Assembly (NCBI GenBank): GCA_024362935.1
Contig: JANCRA010000009.1
Coordinates: forward strand, 17,925,572 to 17,989,571
DNA length: 64,000 nt
Direction of reading: 5' to 3'
Source of the DNA: Setophaga petechia
Taxonomy: Eukaryota; Chordata; Aves; Passeriformes; Parulidae
Shown: piece by piece, positions 49,096-61,900 of the stretch
Numbering within the stretch: position 1 is the stretch's first letter
Layout of the letters: every line of letters begins with the position of its first letter
Translations under genes and position numbers: made by a program
Notes under the pieces: model-generated
What the model was told of the DNA's origin: nothing
What the model saw: only the letters and a program-made list of their open reading frames with translations
Database searches by the model: none

Positions 49096-49339
49096 CTGGC
49101 AGCTGCTGTCAAGGGTGGCCAGACAACTTTTTTATCAGAAAACTCCATCTATTCTTCATGTTAAGGTGCTCTTGTCTCCAGCTGGCACCTCATGGGGGAG
49201 TCGCAACAAGGATTGACAAAGTTTAGAGTCTTAAACAGCTGGAGGCCCAGCACACACTGGAGAGAAACAACTATAAGACAAAGCAATTGTTGCAGAAAGT
49301 GCACAGGAAGAGGCTGAAAACTCAGGAATGCATGTGCTT
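49095..49339. other. Short unassigned spacer before CR1
   Basis: No feature seen; part of it may belong to the 5' end of the following CR1. Confidence 0.4.
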
Positions 49340-50225
49340 AGTACTGATGGAGACACACCACAACACATGGTCCCCAATACCTGCTGGAGCAGGATCCTTG
49401 TCTCAGGCTCAGCTCTGGAGCACTGCTCAGGTCTGTCCTGGGACTGTTCTTCAATACCCTTACCATTGCTCTGCAGGACATGACAGAAGACTTGCTTGTT
49501 AGTTTTCCAGATGACATCAAACTGGGGAGACAGTGGTTATGCTGAGACCTTGTCTGGCTGGAGGAATAGGCTGACAGAGACCTCATGAAATTTTACAAGG
49601 ACAAATGTAAAATCCTACATCTGGGATGGTGGGAACCTGTGCAATGAGACGGATGGTTTGGGTGGGCAGCAAATGGAACATGGGCCAGCAGTAAGTCCTG
49701 ACAGCAACAATAGCCCACGGCTGAATGAACAGGAACAGAGGCAGAGATCAGGGAGAGTCTGCATTTCCTTACTTGGCACTCATTACACAATATCTAGACA
49801 TTGCAGTTTTGTCCCCTCCCACTAGAAAGAGGACACTGATAAAATGGAGTGAGCCCAGGGCAGATGCTGGGGCTGGAGCATGCGTCTTGTGAGGAAACAT
49901 TGGAGAACTCCCACAAGGGAAGTGGTCTTTTTTAACCAGAACAAAGATGGCTTAGGTGGCCTAGCAGCGGCCCAAAGTGCCTGTAGGAAAGTCACTGAGG
50001 ATACCTTCAAAGTGGGACTGGGCAGGAAGAAAGACACAGAAGGCATAAAAGTTGAGATGTAAGAGTTTCAACCTGGGCATAAGGAGATATTTTGTCTATC
50101 AGGACAATTGGTCAGAGGACAGAGAGGCTTTGCAGTCTCTGGCTTTTGAGGCTTTCAAGACTGAACTGCATGAAGCACTCAACAGCCTGGTCTGAATTCA
50201 GAGATGACCTCCTTCTACATTGGCT
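49340..50225 (+). mobile_element. Old CR1 LINE copy, sense
   Basis: Landmarks of the CR1 reverse-transcriptase frame are in order. The FADD box at 49504-49515 reads F-P-D-D, keeping both aspartates, and is followed by I-K-L-G. The 'GAAATTTTACAAGGACAAAT' segment is at 49587-49606, then the C-terminal region, and near 50168-50225 the 3' end of an older subfamily ('CTCAACAGCCTGGTCTGAAT'). Stops and indels interrupt every frame. It is more diverged than the copies at 12699 and 23590. Confidence 0.75.
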
Positions 50226-52599
50226 CTTCTCCCCTCAAGAGAGAGTGCTTACCTCGCCGAGAGAAGAGATGGGGTGGGGGGCTGAGAACATTAACAACCT
50301 TTTCAGTTACAAGCCCAGTATGTGAAGATCTTGGTTTTCTTCTTGAGAAAATGGGATCCTCAGTCATATGACATGGGGCAAAAATATGCAGCTTCTTCCA
50401 TAAGAACCACCTTTTCTGGAGACATTTGATATAATTTGATAGTAGTTGTTTTGTCTCTGATGGCAAGGCATCAGCTGAAGACATGATTTCTATGACACAT
50501 ATCAGATAGGAGAGCCTCATCTAAATCAGATGTGGCTCAGCTTTTAAAGCTGACATGGCTGAAAGCAACCCACAGGAGTTCAGCAGTACATCCATCTTCC
50601 TTCTGCCTGTAAAAAGGCCTGATAACCTGGGATCTCCCTCCTTGCTTTTGCTGGAAACACCTTGCTCAAATGATTTTAGAGACATGCCAGAGAGTGCAGC
50701 TGAAAATGCTTGATGCTCATTTTGTATGAATAGACATGACTGAAATAATACCAAGAGTAGCAGAGGCTGCTATTTCTGAAGTGAGCACAGAGTATAGTCC
50801 AGGTTCCCTAAGGGAAGTGGTGGTGCTGGAAGATATGAGGATGGAGGTGTCACATGTCCCCAGCTCCCCTTTTGCAAGCAGTGATTGCTGTCACTCACAG
50901 CAGCAGCATCTGCTGCTGGAGAGGCTGGCAGCAACTATAAAATCTTGAGGCCCCTTCACGATGGAACTTTATGGGAAACAACCCCTGGTGCTTGCCTCAG
51001 CCTGCTCCAGCTGACACCAAGGAAAGTGAGAAACTGCTCTGCAGCTCTGTGTGCAGGTCAGGGAAACTGCTGTCCTCAGCCCCCCCACCACCCTCAGGCA
51101 TGTTTTTAACCAGGCAGCTTCAGGAAGCAGGTTCATGGCTACAATCTGGAGACTTCCTGTGCCTTCACTAATGTCACAAAGGTTTCAGATACAGCTATAA
51201 CGCATAAATAAAGACCATAAATAAACAATCAGTAAAAGAAATGAGGCATTTTAACTGATGCCTCATTAGTGGGGATCTATTTTTTGTTTCTTATCTGCCT
51301 TTGAACATTGGCTACAGTTCTGCTTTTCATCCCACTTGGGCTGTAATATTTATAAAAACTGAAAAATACCTTGCTTTCATTTTTTGAATCTAGCCATAAG
51401 TTCAAATAAAGCATACCTGCTACAGGATGCAGTGTCCTCTGTCGTGGCAGAGGATTGCCATGAAAGAGTAAAATGAAACATAACTTCTGATAATGCAATG
51501 CATTGGACTCAGGAGTTGACAGGACTGCTACTAGAAATAAATTCAGCTTTCGGCACATGACAAGAACATGGGTTCTTGTCTCTGAGGCTCAGGATGTTTC
51601 CTCCCTCTTGGGGCAGACTCCATTTCTCTGTGATGCATGTACTGCAATGTGCTGATTACAGTGACCTTCTTCAGGATTTATTACAGCTCTAGATGGCACA
51701 AGGAAAGCTAAATAATAATGATAGATTCATGCCCCTAGGGAGCATCCAGTGTAAGAAAAGCACACTAAAAGAGATGGCAAGGCACAAAAGATGTAGGAAG
51801 AAGTAGATATCCAGAGAAGAAGATGCTTCCATCCAGCTTTATACTTGCTGTCTCTACTCCTTGTTGCTGTCAGAATCAGGGACAGCATCTCTGATGATGA
51901 GTTGGTAGAAGCAAAAGTGAAGTAGCCCCAAGCCAGAGGTCTGAGCTCCTGCTCCCAGGGCACATGGCAACATGCAGATGTGTCAGTGTTCCTGGCGGAG
52001 ACGCAGGCAGAGCATTGTCACAGATGGACGAGTGTCTGCTGCTGGTGTGACAGATGAGCAATGGATCTAATTATATAACTGGAAGAGTCATCTTGCACTC
52101 TTCTGTGATCTAGGGAAGTCATTGCAAAGCTGCTGTGTAGTACAAGGAGCAGTGTAACATTAGCTGCTCTACAGCCCTGCAATACATCACACATGGACCC
52201 ATTTCATGGCCACCCTAATATATGTCCCCTAATATATGTCACTGCCTTTGCTTGACAGTCCATCACTTGAAGAAGGGACAGGAGGTGTAAAAAGCCTCAG
52301 TCACAGAACTGCACTGAGAGTGTAAGTTTCACAACTCATGTAGGGAGCAGTGAACTGTAGCAAGGGCTTATATTCACTTTCCATTGACTGCTCAGCTGCT
52401 ATTCATAAAAGAGTGTGGAAAAACAATTCCAGCTGACTGCACGTCTTAATCCATTTATGTTCCTGTAATCATTCTGTTTTATCTTGATTATAACCAGAAC
52501 ACATAGAGCAATGAGAGAGGGAGAAAGGCAGCAGAAAGGAAGAGGTATAGCTATACAATAGTTATTTATATGATATATACTGAGGCACATGAAAAATTA
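50226..52599. other. Unassigned non-coding DNA
   Basis: No gene or mobile element recognised. It includes a perfect 10-bp inverted repeat at 51240-51267 and a small direct repeat near 52204-52234. Confidence 0.5.
51240..51267. other. Short perfect inverted repeat
   Basis: AATGAGGCAT and its exact reverse complement are separated by 8 bp. No T run follows and nothing suggests a terminator or RNA gene. Confidence 0.6.
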
Positions 52600-53050
52600 C
52601 ATGATTGGTGACAGTCAACATGGTTTCTTTAAGAGCAGGGTGCCTGACAAATTTGGTGGCCTTCTACAATGGGATTACAGCATTGGTGGATGAAGGAAGA
52701 GCAACAGACATAATCTACTGCTGGGTATTTGAGAAAATCCTGCACAATATTCTTGTCTCTATTCTGCAGAGACATAGAATTGGCAGATGGGCCAGTGGTG
52801 GATAGGAATTAAGTCAACACTGAAATAGTTGCAGTCAACAACCCAAGTCCAAGTGTTGAGCTGCATGAATGGCATTCCTCAGGGACTGGTGTTGTGACTG
52901 GGGCTGTTTAACAGCTTTGTCAGAGACACTGACAGTGGCATAGAGTGCACCCTCAGCCAGTTTGCCAGTGACACAAGCTGTGTAGTCTGACTGACATGTT
53001 GGAGGGAGGGGATGCCATCCAGAGAGACCTTGACAGGCTTGAAAGGTGAC
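52600..53050 (+). mobile_element. CR1 LINE fragment, sense, mid reverse-transcriptase
   Basis: The fragment begins in the region just before motif A ('AGTCAACATGGTTTCTTTAA' at 52614-52633, a CR1 phrase) and covers 'GGATGAAGGAAGAGCAACAG' (52688-52707), 'GGCATTCCTCAGGGACTGGT' (52871-52890) and the FADD box at 52961-52972, which reads F-A-S-D. It stops near 53050 after 'GAGAGACCTTGACAGGCTTG' (53021-53040), so both ends of the element are missing. Confidence 0.85.
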
Positions 53051-56000
53051 AATTCACAAAACACAATACACAGTGGAGTGACGGGCATGCAGAAGTATGC
53101 ACTCTCCTTGGTCTCACTGTGTATGAAAAAGCTGCTAATGAAATTGAATTATCCAATGCAGTCAGCTAACTATGCTACCCTTGGGCTGCAGAGGCGTTTG
53201 AGATTTTGCAAACCTAGTTTTTTCTTTTATAAAAAATGGTTATATAGAACTGACAGAAAAACAGATCATTTTGTAATCCTCATAAAAATGTTTTGAAGAA
53301 ACTGTCTAAAGATATTAAAAGAGAGAATTTTTACTGATGCCTTCTCTAGCTTGACTAACAGACTTCCTGTAGCATCAGTAGTGGATCTACATGCTGTAGG
53401 ACATATGGCACTGCATTATTAGTCAGTGCTTAATGACCTTCTGACCTGAATGACTGTTATATTTCCACCTGAATTCCCCAAGCCTAACCCTGCCATTTGG
53501 TGCTGGGTGTAAGCAGATCATGTGAGGGAGCAGTTGAGTGAAGATACAGATGTGGCTGCACAGGTCAAAAGCAGCCTCCATTATGGAGGGGTGCCTAGGG
53601 TGCTGGGAATGTGTCTGACCCCCCTAGATGTGGTAGGCATTGCAGGGCTACACAGAGTTTACACCAAATCAGCATAGTCACCCATTATCACATTGCTGAG
53701 TCCCAGAACGCAAGAAGAACATCACTGCAGAATTCTTGAGGCTCTTATTTGCTGCTCTGTTATTTGAACTGTCTGTACAGGTGTATTTTCATATGTCAGA
53801 TGTCTCAGCAGGGCAAAACAGAGGCATAAACACAGCCTATTTGTGAAGTGTATAAAATATCTGTCATGGATCACATTTTCTTTTTTTTCCAGATCTCACA
53901 CTGGTTTCTTCCTTTCATCTCCTGATAACAGTTTTTAGAAGGTTGAAGCCCTTGGACTGCTGGTGTGGTCAGGAAGGAAGTATGTCTCACTAGTGATTTT
54001 TAATGGAGTTGTTGATAATTACTACCTGCAGCATCTCCTCAAGTCTGCTGACCTTTTGTGCCCTGCAGAATTTTTGAGAAAAAGGCATGGTAAAAGTTTT
54101 GGAGACAGGACTCTAGGCAAAAATTGAATGTACAAATAGGTTCCTAAAGTCTTCATCAATATTTTATGCATTATGACAACTCTCAAATTCTTAATCTGGA
54201 CTAGTACAGTTCCTTATGTGCTAGATACCTCACAAATGCATAAAAAACTCCCAGATGTTTTTTCTTGATACATTTGCCACCCAGGCACACAGATTTTGCT
54301 TCTTCATTTTTGTATCACTTTAATAAAGAATTTTAAGGAATGAGTAAAGGATACACCTTTGAAATTGCTGCACAGACTGGAATAATGCTCACATGACCAG
54401 TGCAAATCTGGTGGTACCTATATACCTCAGCAGACAACTGCCTTGGTTGAAGCTATTCATTTCTAGTAGACTTTCTCTGACTATACTTGCTACAAATCTT
54501 GCCCTTGAAATGAATCTAGCTTGTGCATGATGGCTGGGATTTAATAGGAGCCTACGCATATTATTTTCCAAAATCCCATTACATTTTAATAACATTTCTA
54601 CTTCTAACAGACTGTGGTCTCTTGAAAAGCTCAATTTGAATTCCCAGTTTCCCACTAAGTCAGTGCTATCACTAAATCAACTCCATGGTGATTCCTTCCA
54701 GAAAGTTGAGTGTTAATTCTAAATTTTGTTAGCTGCTCCTGTCCTGCACTTCAGCGGTTTAGGACATTCCTCTTGCTTGACTTGTTTTTGTGCTTCATGT
54801 TTTTTTTATCATCCTTGCTAAGGATATCTTTGAATATAGAGTGACACTCATACCTGACACCATGAGCAGGAAAATTGATGAGTCACAGCATCTCCAATTT
54901 CCCACCTGCATCAGCAATGGGGAAATACACAGCTAGGAATAACCATGTACTTTTTAGTCAGCTTTTCCCATTCCTATCACCCTGAGTTACAGGTATTTTC
55001 TAAACTGCACATTTGTAAATGTACAAAACCAAAACAAACAAACGAACAAACAAACAAGCTTCAAGATTTAAATTATAAAGGGATAGTCAAGACACACTGT
55101 CCACCAGCCATCACTAGAGCTGTCCCTCTTCCTGGCCTTTTCCAATCAGCCTGAATCCTATTTTCCTTTGGTCGCCACCCCTAGGATGGGATGGAGGAGG
55201 ATGCTGCAAAATCTGATAAGGTTATTGTATCTCACAAGCACTTCAGGGAGCAGTATTACCAAGGTAAAAAAATCTTATACCTCCTTTACATTCCCCTGGT
55301 ATCTCTGCCGGGCTTCCAGGAAAGCTGTTTACAGATGTTTTGAGCCAACAGCCTATGCATAGTCAGCCTGTAATGTATTTCTCACAGGCTGTCCAGCACT
55401 ACATAGCCAGACTTGCAGTGAAAGCCCAGCTTGGGAGTGGGGGGAGCTGGAGCAGCTGCTGTGCTTGTCACCAAGGCTTCTGGTGGCCTCATGCCAATAA
55501 ATTCACTGTTACTTTTCAGGATTTAATGCCTGGGAGATAGAAGGTGGGATTAAGTGGCTCCTTTCGCAGAAAGGAAATGAGGTTGGACTTTACAGCACAT
55601 AGGACAGCAGATCTGTCCATCACTTTGGAAGCAAATTGTACCTGTGAGAATTTAGCTGGGGTTAAAATCCTCCCCAGTTATATAGTCATCATCAGTCTCT
55701 CCCAGGGTATCCCTTTTGTCTCTAAAATTTAATTGTCTTTAGCAGTTATTCCTATCTAACTGCTAGAGAGCATTTGCATGCATTCCTGCTTTTAAATGAT
55801 ATGATAAAATATATGGGCATCTAGTGAATGCACATACAGATATATGCTTGCTGAATAAACTCAGAAATACCTCAGAGGCATTGTCACAGTGGCAGACACT
55901 GGTTTCCTCAGAAACACTCTGCTGAGCACTTCTCACTGGGATGTTCAATTTAGGATCCTTGGCTCAGGGCTCTGCTCAGCATTGTCTGGCCTCTCTCTCT

Positions 56001-58891
56001 GTTGACCATTGACAACAGCTCTGTTCATATTTCACCAATATTTCTTTTGCACTGAGTGCCTTGCAAGATGTGGGGAACAATTCAGAGCCCTTTCCCTCGG
56101 TTGGACTGTAAGGGACAGCTTTGGAAGGATGTGCAGCCTGGTCCCAGGGGCAACCTTTTTGGCCATTAGCTTTGACAGGCTGTGCTAGGGCAGGACACTG
56201 TTACACCTGCACACATGAGGCCAGCTCTGTGAGGGCAAGCCTCACTGCCAGGGGAACATGGTTTGTGTCATTTCACAAGTAAAGTATTACAAATTTTGAA
56301 CCCACAATGTCATGGACTGGTCCCTGTGTCCAGAACCCTTTCTGGGCTCAAGGACTGCCCCTGACTCCTGCTGAAGCTTGAGGACTGGCATGGCAATGCT
56401 GTCCTGCTTTTGCTGCTTGAGCCCACATGTCAGGGCATGAAGGTGCTTGTCCAGGCTGATGCTCTCCCAAGGGACAGACTGGTGAGGTGGCCTCCTGCCC
56501 ATCCAGGCAAACAGGGGGCTGGAGCCAGCCATGCTCCAATGGGCAGCTGTGCAGAAACCCTAAACCTCCTCCTTCACCCTCTCAATTCACCAAACTGCAG
56601 GCACTGGCTCCACACCATGCTCCCTCCCACCACTGCAGAAATTATTACAACAGCTCTATGCTATCAAATTAAATTAGTATATTTCACATCTAGGACATCA
56701 CACTTGGAGGTGGGGAGGTCAGTAAGTGACTCACTCACAAGGACTCATCCATCATGTCCCACCTTCCCACCTCCCACCTTCTCCCTGAGGGACTGAAAGA
56801 AAGCCCATAGTGCCAGATTGGGAGACTGGGGACAATCACCTCCAGGGGAGCCAACAACCATTTCATGACACAAGAATGGACCAGGCACTCTTCCAGTTAA
56901 GGGCATAAGTAGGGCTCTACACTTCCAGCCTACTACTTCCGAACATTTTGCTGTCTGACTGACTCTCACGGCTGAGAGCAGACTCAGGATGGCAAATTCT
57001 GATTGGATCTATCTTCAGTGTGTACTAAAGAGAGTCAAAATGGTGAAGGGGTACCAGAGTCATGTTTGTAGCAAATAGAGCTAGAAATGTCACATCAGTG
57101 CAGAGTTGTTAGAAACCACAATTGTTTCTATCTTGTGGTAAGCTGCGTGGTGTGCTCTCAGTGTGCAGTGAGCTGCATTGACTTCTCAGTGGTCTTCCTG
57201 CTCTTCCTGCTCTTCTCCCTTACTGGGATATCTTCCTGCAGCAAGGAAAGGCTCTCCATGTACATGTTTTAAGGGGTTCTTTGCACTTCTGCACATGTGT
57301 TCAGTCCTGCAGAGGGGATAAGAAAAAGGAATAGAAAATTAACATGATTGTATATGTTTCAATAAGAACAAACATCAAGATGTAAAAGCCAGCTTTTACA
57401 CACAGATTTAACTCAGATCCTATGGAGTTGAAAGAAGTTGAAGGACTAACCCAGAACTAGAAAATAAAATCTACCATATTTTATTTGATTTTTCTTCCTG
57501 ACTGGATAAGCTTCTGAAAATCAATTCTTTAAAAAACCAAAAATCTAAACATGCTTCTTTTTGGATAATGATCTCTCCATTTACTGGGTTAATCATGCCA
57601 GAATTACTTGCAAATTATCAAAACATACCTAAGATTGGGTAAAACTTGCTGAAAAATATGCATTATGTTTTTTAATATGAAATTTAAGGGGGAAGAAGAG
57701 AAACAAGAATTTAAATATAGGAAAAATACATGTTGGCTTCTAAAAAATGTTGAAGTATAACATTTAGGAGAAACTGTGGGTGATTTTTCCCTGTAGATAA
57801 TATCTCTGAGGCAGAAGCTGTTGATCAGCTCCTGCATGCTTTCATGGCTGTGATGATAAGAGAAAGGTGTAACAGCCAGGTTCTTTTGAGTCTCATCTGT
57901 AACACTGTCATCATCTCTAGCTCTCTGCTTTCCTCTTTCTGGTTTTCCTGCCATCTTGCTTTAAAACACAAGCTCTAAACTGGAGTTGTTTGGTTACTGT
58001 CAGACGATGTGCCCAAAGAAAAATGTTTTACCTTTTTAGCTTTTTATTTCAAGCAGCTGTATTCTTTTAAAGTTCATCCTTTTCACTGCCAGCTGTGGTC
58101 GCAGACAGCCAGCTGATTGTCAACAATTTCCTACAGCATGGATTAATCTCTCAGTGTCTTTTCATTTTTCCATCAAAAAGTATTTGTAAGTCAAAAATGT
58201 TGACCAGTTCTATTGAACTCTCTGAAACATTTAAAAACAGTGGCTATGGAGCCTTATAATGAGCTGTCATATCTTTGTTTCTTAAGCTTTTGACAATAGC
58301 TGAGCTCACTGATCAGGATGCAGGATTTGTGCTGTTGGATGAATATAGGAAAAAAAAAAGAATTCTTGATGCCACAAGCAATTATAGTGAGACAAAAAGT
58401 GAAAGAAAGAGTGAGGAAAAATATTTAGGGTATTAAATGTAGCTGTCTTTGGAAGAAACCCCTCAAAATACTTACTGCAAGAGAACTGTGATGCTATTTC
58501 ACTGGCAGTGGCATTTCAGATCAAATCAACTCAGGAGTACTATTTAAGCCTGAATTAGTAACTCCCCTTCATTGTGTTTGGGTCACCTTACAGATAAGTT
58601 TTCAGGTGTACAAACAAGCTTCCTTCTGGATGAAACAGAACGAGGAGATATTTCTCATTAATTCACCAATGTCTCTGGTGGGTGTGCATCCTTGGGGCCA
58701 GGCCATGTCTAATCTGAGAGAAACTGCCTTGAAATGGGAGAAACATGGGTTCCCACGTCTCAGCATCAATGCTTCTGCACAGACCCATTCCAAGGCATTG
58801 CAGACACAGCCTATGACTAAAGGAAGGTGGTAGAGTACTCCCTGAAATCAGCCAACACTGTTATGTTCAGAAATCAGATACCTACAATGAG
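53051..58891. other. Long unassigned non-coding stretch
   Basis: About 5.8 kb without recognisable gene or mobile element; it contains the AAAC array at 55024-55057. Open frames (up to 128 codons at 56410-56796, +, and 116 codons at 57604-57954, -) show no motif or plausible domain. Confidence 0.5.
55024..55057. repeat. AAAC tetranucleotide array, imperfect
   Basis: About eight AAAC-like units with one AACG interruption. Confidence 0.9.
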
Positions 58892-58956
58892 CTATTCTAT
58901 TCTATTCTATTCTATTCTATTCTATTCTATTCTATTCTATTCTATTCTATTCTATC
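58892..58956. repeat. ATTCT pentanucleotide array
   Basis: About 13 perfect CTATT/ATTCT units, the same motif and strand as the array at the CR1 tail at 13261. No CR1 sequence is recognisable on either side. Confidence 0.96.
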
Positions 58957-61900
58957 CTGCAGTGGCCCATCACCATCCCTGCAAAACCTCACTGTCTTCC
59001 AGGAGCACATTAGTCAATATGAGTAAAGTTTGTCAACATTTACACAGGGGATAATCAAGAGCTCATTGTTCCCCAGCTCTCCAGAATTGAACAAGAAGCT
59101 GCAATAATGAGATTCTCTTATTGATTCAACAGATCAAAATGTATTTGCATCAGTAGCTCAGGATAATTGGAGCACATTATAACAAAACAACTGATTGGTA
59201 GTGTAATGCTGTTCAGAATATAAATACAAAAATCCTTTCATGCATTTAATATTTCTGTTAATCACTATCTTGGCGCCATCTTCAATTTTGCTGAACAGCC
59301 TTCAAGCTGGGAAGCCTGAATCTCTTTAAATCTGTTCTTGTATTTACAGACCCTTTTAGACTGCCTGACAATGTGAACTTTTAACTTTGAATCAGACTGA
59401 AAATCTGTATGAGATGGTGCTTACATTGGTATTCTTCTTCCCTGTCCTCTATTATGACATTGCTTCGTATTTGTTTCCTTAGCAGAGAAACAGAAGGAGT
59501 TGACAAGTGTAGAACTGCAGCCTTTTCCCTCCACATGTATTAGTATGGCCTCATTTCCAGACTTAGCTTGGTTGCATCATGAAGATTTCCAGTGCAGGGA
59601 GCCCCACACTTCTCCAGGCAGAAAATACAGAGGACAAGGTGGGAAAAGCTGCTTCTCTGTCCCAAATTTCCCAGGTCTCAGCTGCTATTAACTACTAAAA
59701 GGAAACCATCTATTTTATTTTTGCAGTACCTGTTCTCCAAGAAGACATACTTTTAAGAAACAGGACAAAAAAAAATGTGGCAATAAGATACTCTTAGTTT
59801 GATATTTTGTAGTTAGGCACACTTGTACCATTGGAAGAACAGATGCTGACAGTAGGTCAGATAGACACATGCAGCATATAAAATGTGGTGTGCAACCAAC
59901 AGATACTAGCAAGGTTAATAGGATTGAAAATGCAAATATGCAGCCCTTCAAGGACCAGCATTGCTCTCCTGAGTGTTACAAGTGCTTAAGTCATCCTGAA
60001 GGTAATTAGAGTTGAAGGTCCTCTGAATTTTTCAGAAGATCTAAAACATTTATCTCTGGACTAGATTATTTTTCGCTAAGGGGAACTGTTTCTCTTTTTG
60101 GTTCTTGGTAACTTCTCTGATTTTGTCACAGATTTCCTCCCTTCTCACCTTAATCTCTTGAAGACAGGTTTGCACATTCTGCCAAATCAGTGAGCAAGAT
60201 CAGAAGAATGACAGATCAGACCATATGTCAAAAATCTGTCCAATAGTCACTACTATAAAAATACACCTATAAGTTTTTGGATGATGCTTCATAATCTTTC
60301 CTTCAAAGTTGCAATTTAGTTTTTGACAGGAACCATCACATATTACATCTTAAAATCCCACTCATGTATTCACAGATACAGTGAGATTCCCAATTATATC
60401 AGTCCATTGAATTAATAACTAACATAAGTGTCTGTTGACATTGTTGGAATGTGTTGTAAATTCCTTCAATATCAGAAACAGCATGAATAAACACAGCTCT
60501 AACCCTGGGAAAGTGCTGAAAATTCTGTGAAAGCAAATTGATTTTGTCTCTTCTCTGGAATGGGTCCCTAGTGCACCCATTAGAGCAGAAGAAAGCCTTG
60601 CCAAATAAGCACAAAATGCCTCAAAGAACCATCCGTGATGTCCAGTCCGGCTTCCTCTGGTACTTGTTGGCACAGCAGTTACGATCAAACTAGGCAATTT
60701 AACTCAGATTATGCACAGCATGGAATAAGATCCTATATTTATACAGATTTACTTGTTTGTAGAAGCAGTCCTGAGGTGAATAGAGAAATTTCCATATGGA
60801 AGTTGGAGAGCACTGTGTTAAGAAATTATGTTTCTCTGATTTGAGGAGTTTTATTTTTGCTTTCTGCCCAGATCACTGAGCTCTTGACAGTCTTCTTGCA
60901 TCCCTACTCAAAATTCTTACCTGTTTTTGCTACCCTCATACAGACTTTGCTACCAATTGTAAAATCACAGAGTACATATATATGTCAGAGGAACCCCTCA
61001 CATTATCTCTTCTTTTTGTGGGAAGCACCACAGCTTTTACCCATGAGAAAGTCAACACATGTCTCTGTTCTCTTCAGTATGTGACTATAATGCAAATTGG
61101 GACTTTGCTCATAAACAGAGAAGAAAGCTGTTTTGATGTTGTACAGAGTTCATTTATGTCACCTACAAATGGGCAAAAATGTGTCATCTGTGCTCCCTTA
61201 TGTTGTTCAGATGAGACACAGAGTCTCTTTTTTTCTTCTTTTGCTTGTTTTTACCTTAGTAATATGAAAAAAATGTCAAGGTGAGGCTGGCCTTGATTGT
61301 TTGAAATCTTTTAAGTTCCCAGGGGTGAATTAGCACTGCTTGCCTGTCTTGCAACTCCCATGGTTTGTCTTTTCCATGTTTAGTCAGGCTGTGGTCCCAG
61401 TCCCACAGTGAGCTGCCTGTGAGCAGATGCACCCCTATGCAGTTCGGGCGGGGAAAGAGCCTGAGTGTTGTCTGCTTCCTGTCACGTCCCAGAGATTTGA
61501 TGTGTTCCTATTCCCTTGCCTAGAAGAAAGCAATGACACGGTGACTGCCAATGTGTTTTCTGTATCTTATCTACAAATATTCACCAGTTCTGTAACAGAA
61601 AGCATTTAAACAAGCAGCTTTTCCAGGAATCATGCCCAGGGCAGCAAAACTGCTTCCAGGACCAGCTGTGGTAAGAGCAAGTGAAAGCTTCATTGGCTAA
61701 ATCCATGGCAGAGTAAAGGTCTCCAAATGTGTAATACCAGCATCTGATGATGTTGGCCATGATAATATGTCATTTTGTATTTTCTGTTAGAAAAGGATTT
61801 GAAGGTGCAACTCTGAACGCATCTGAAAATTAAACAATCTATTGCATGATACCAACCATAAGCACCTGGCATTTCAAACTGAAGTGAAACAGAGGAAATG

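Noticed and set aside
49041..49226. Open frame with a Val-Cys repeat
   Set aside because: It is the translation of the GT microsatellite.
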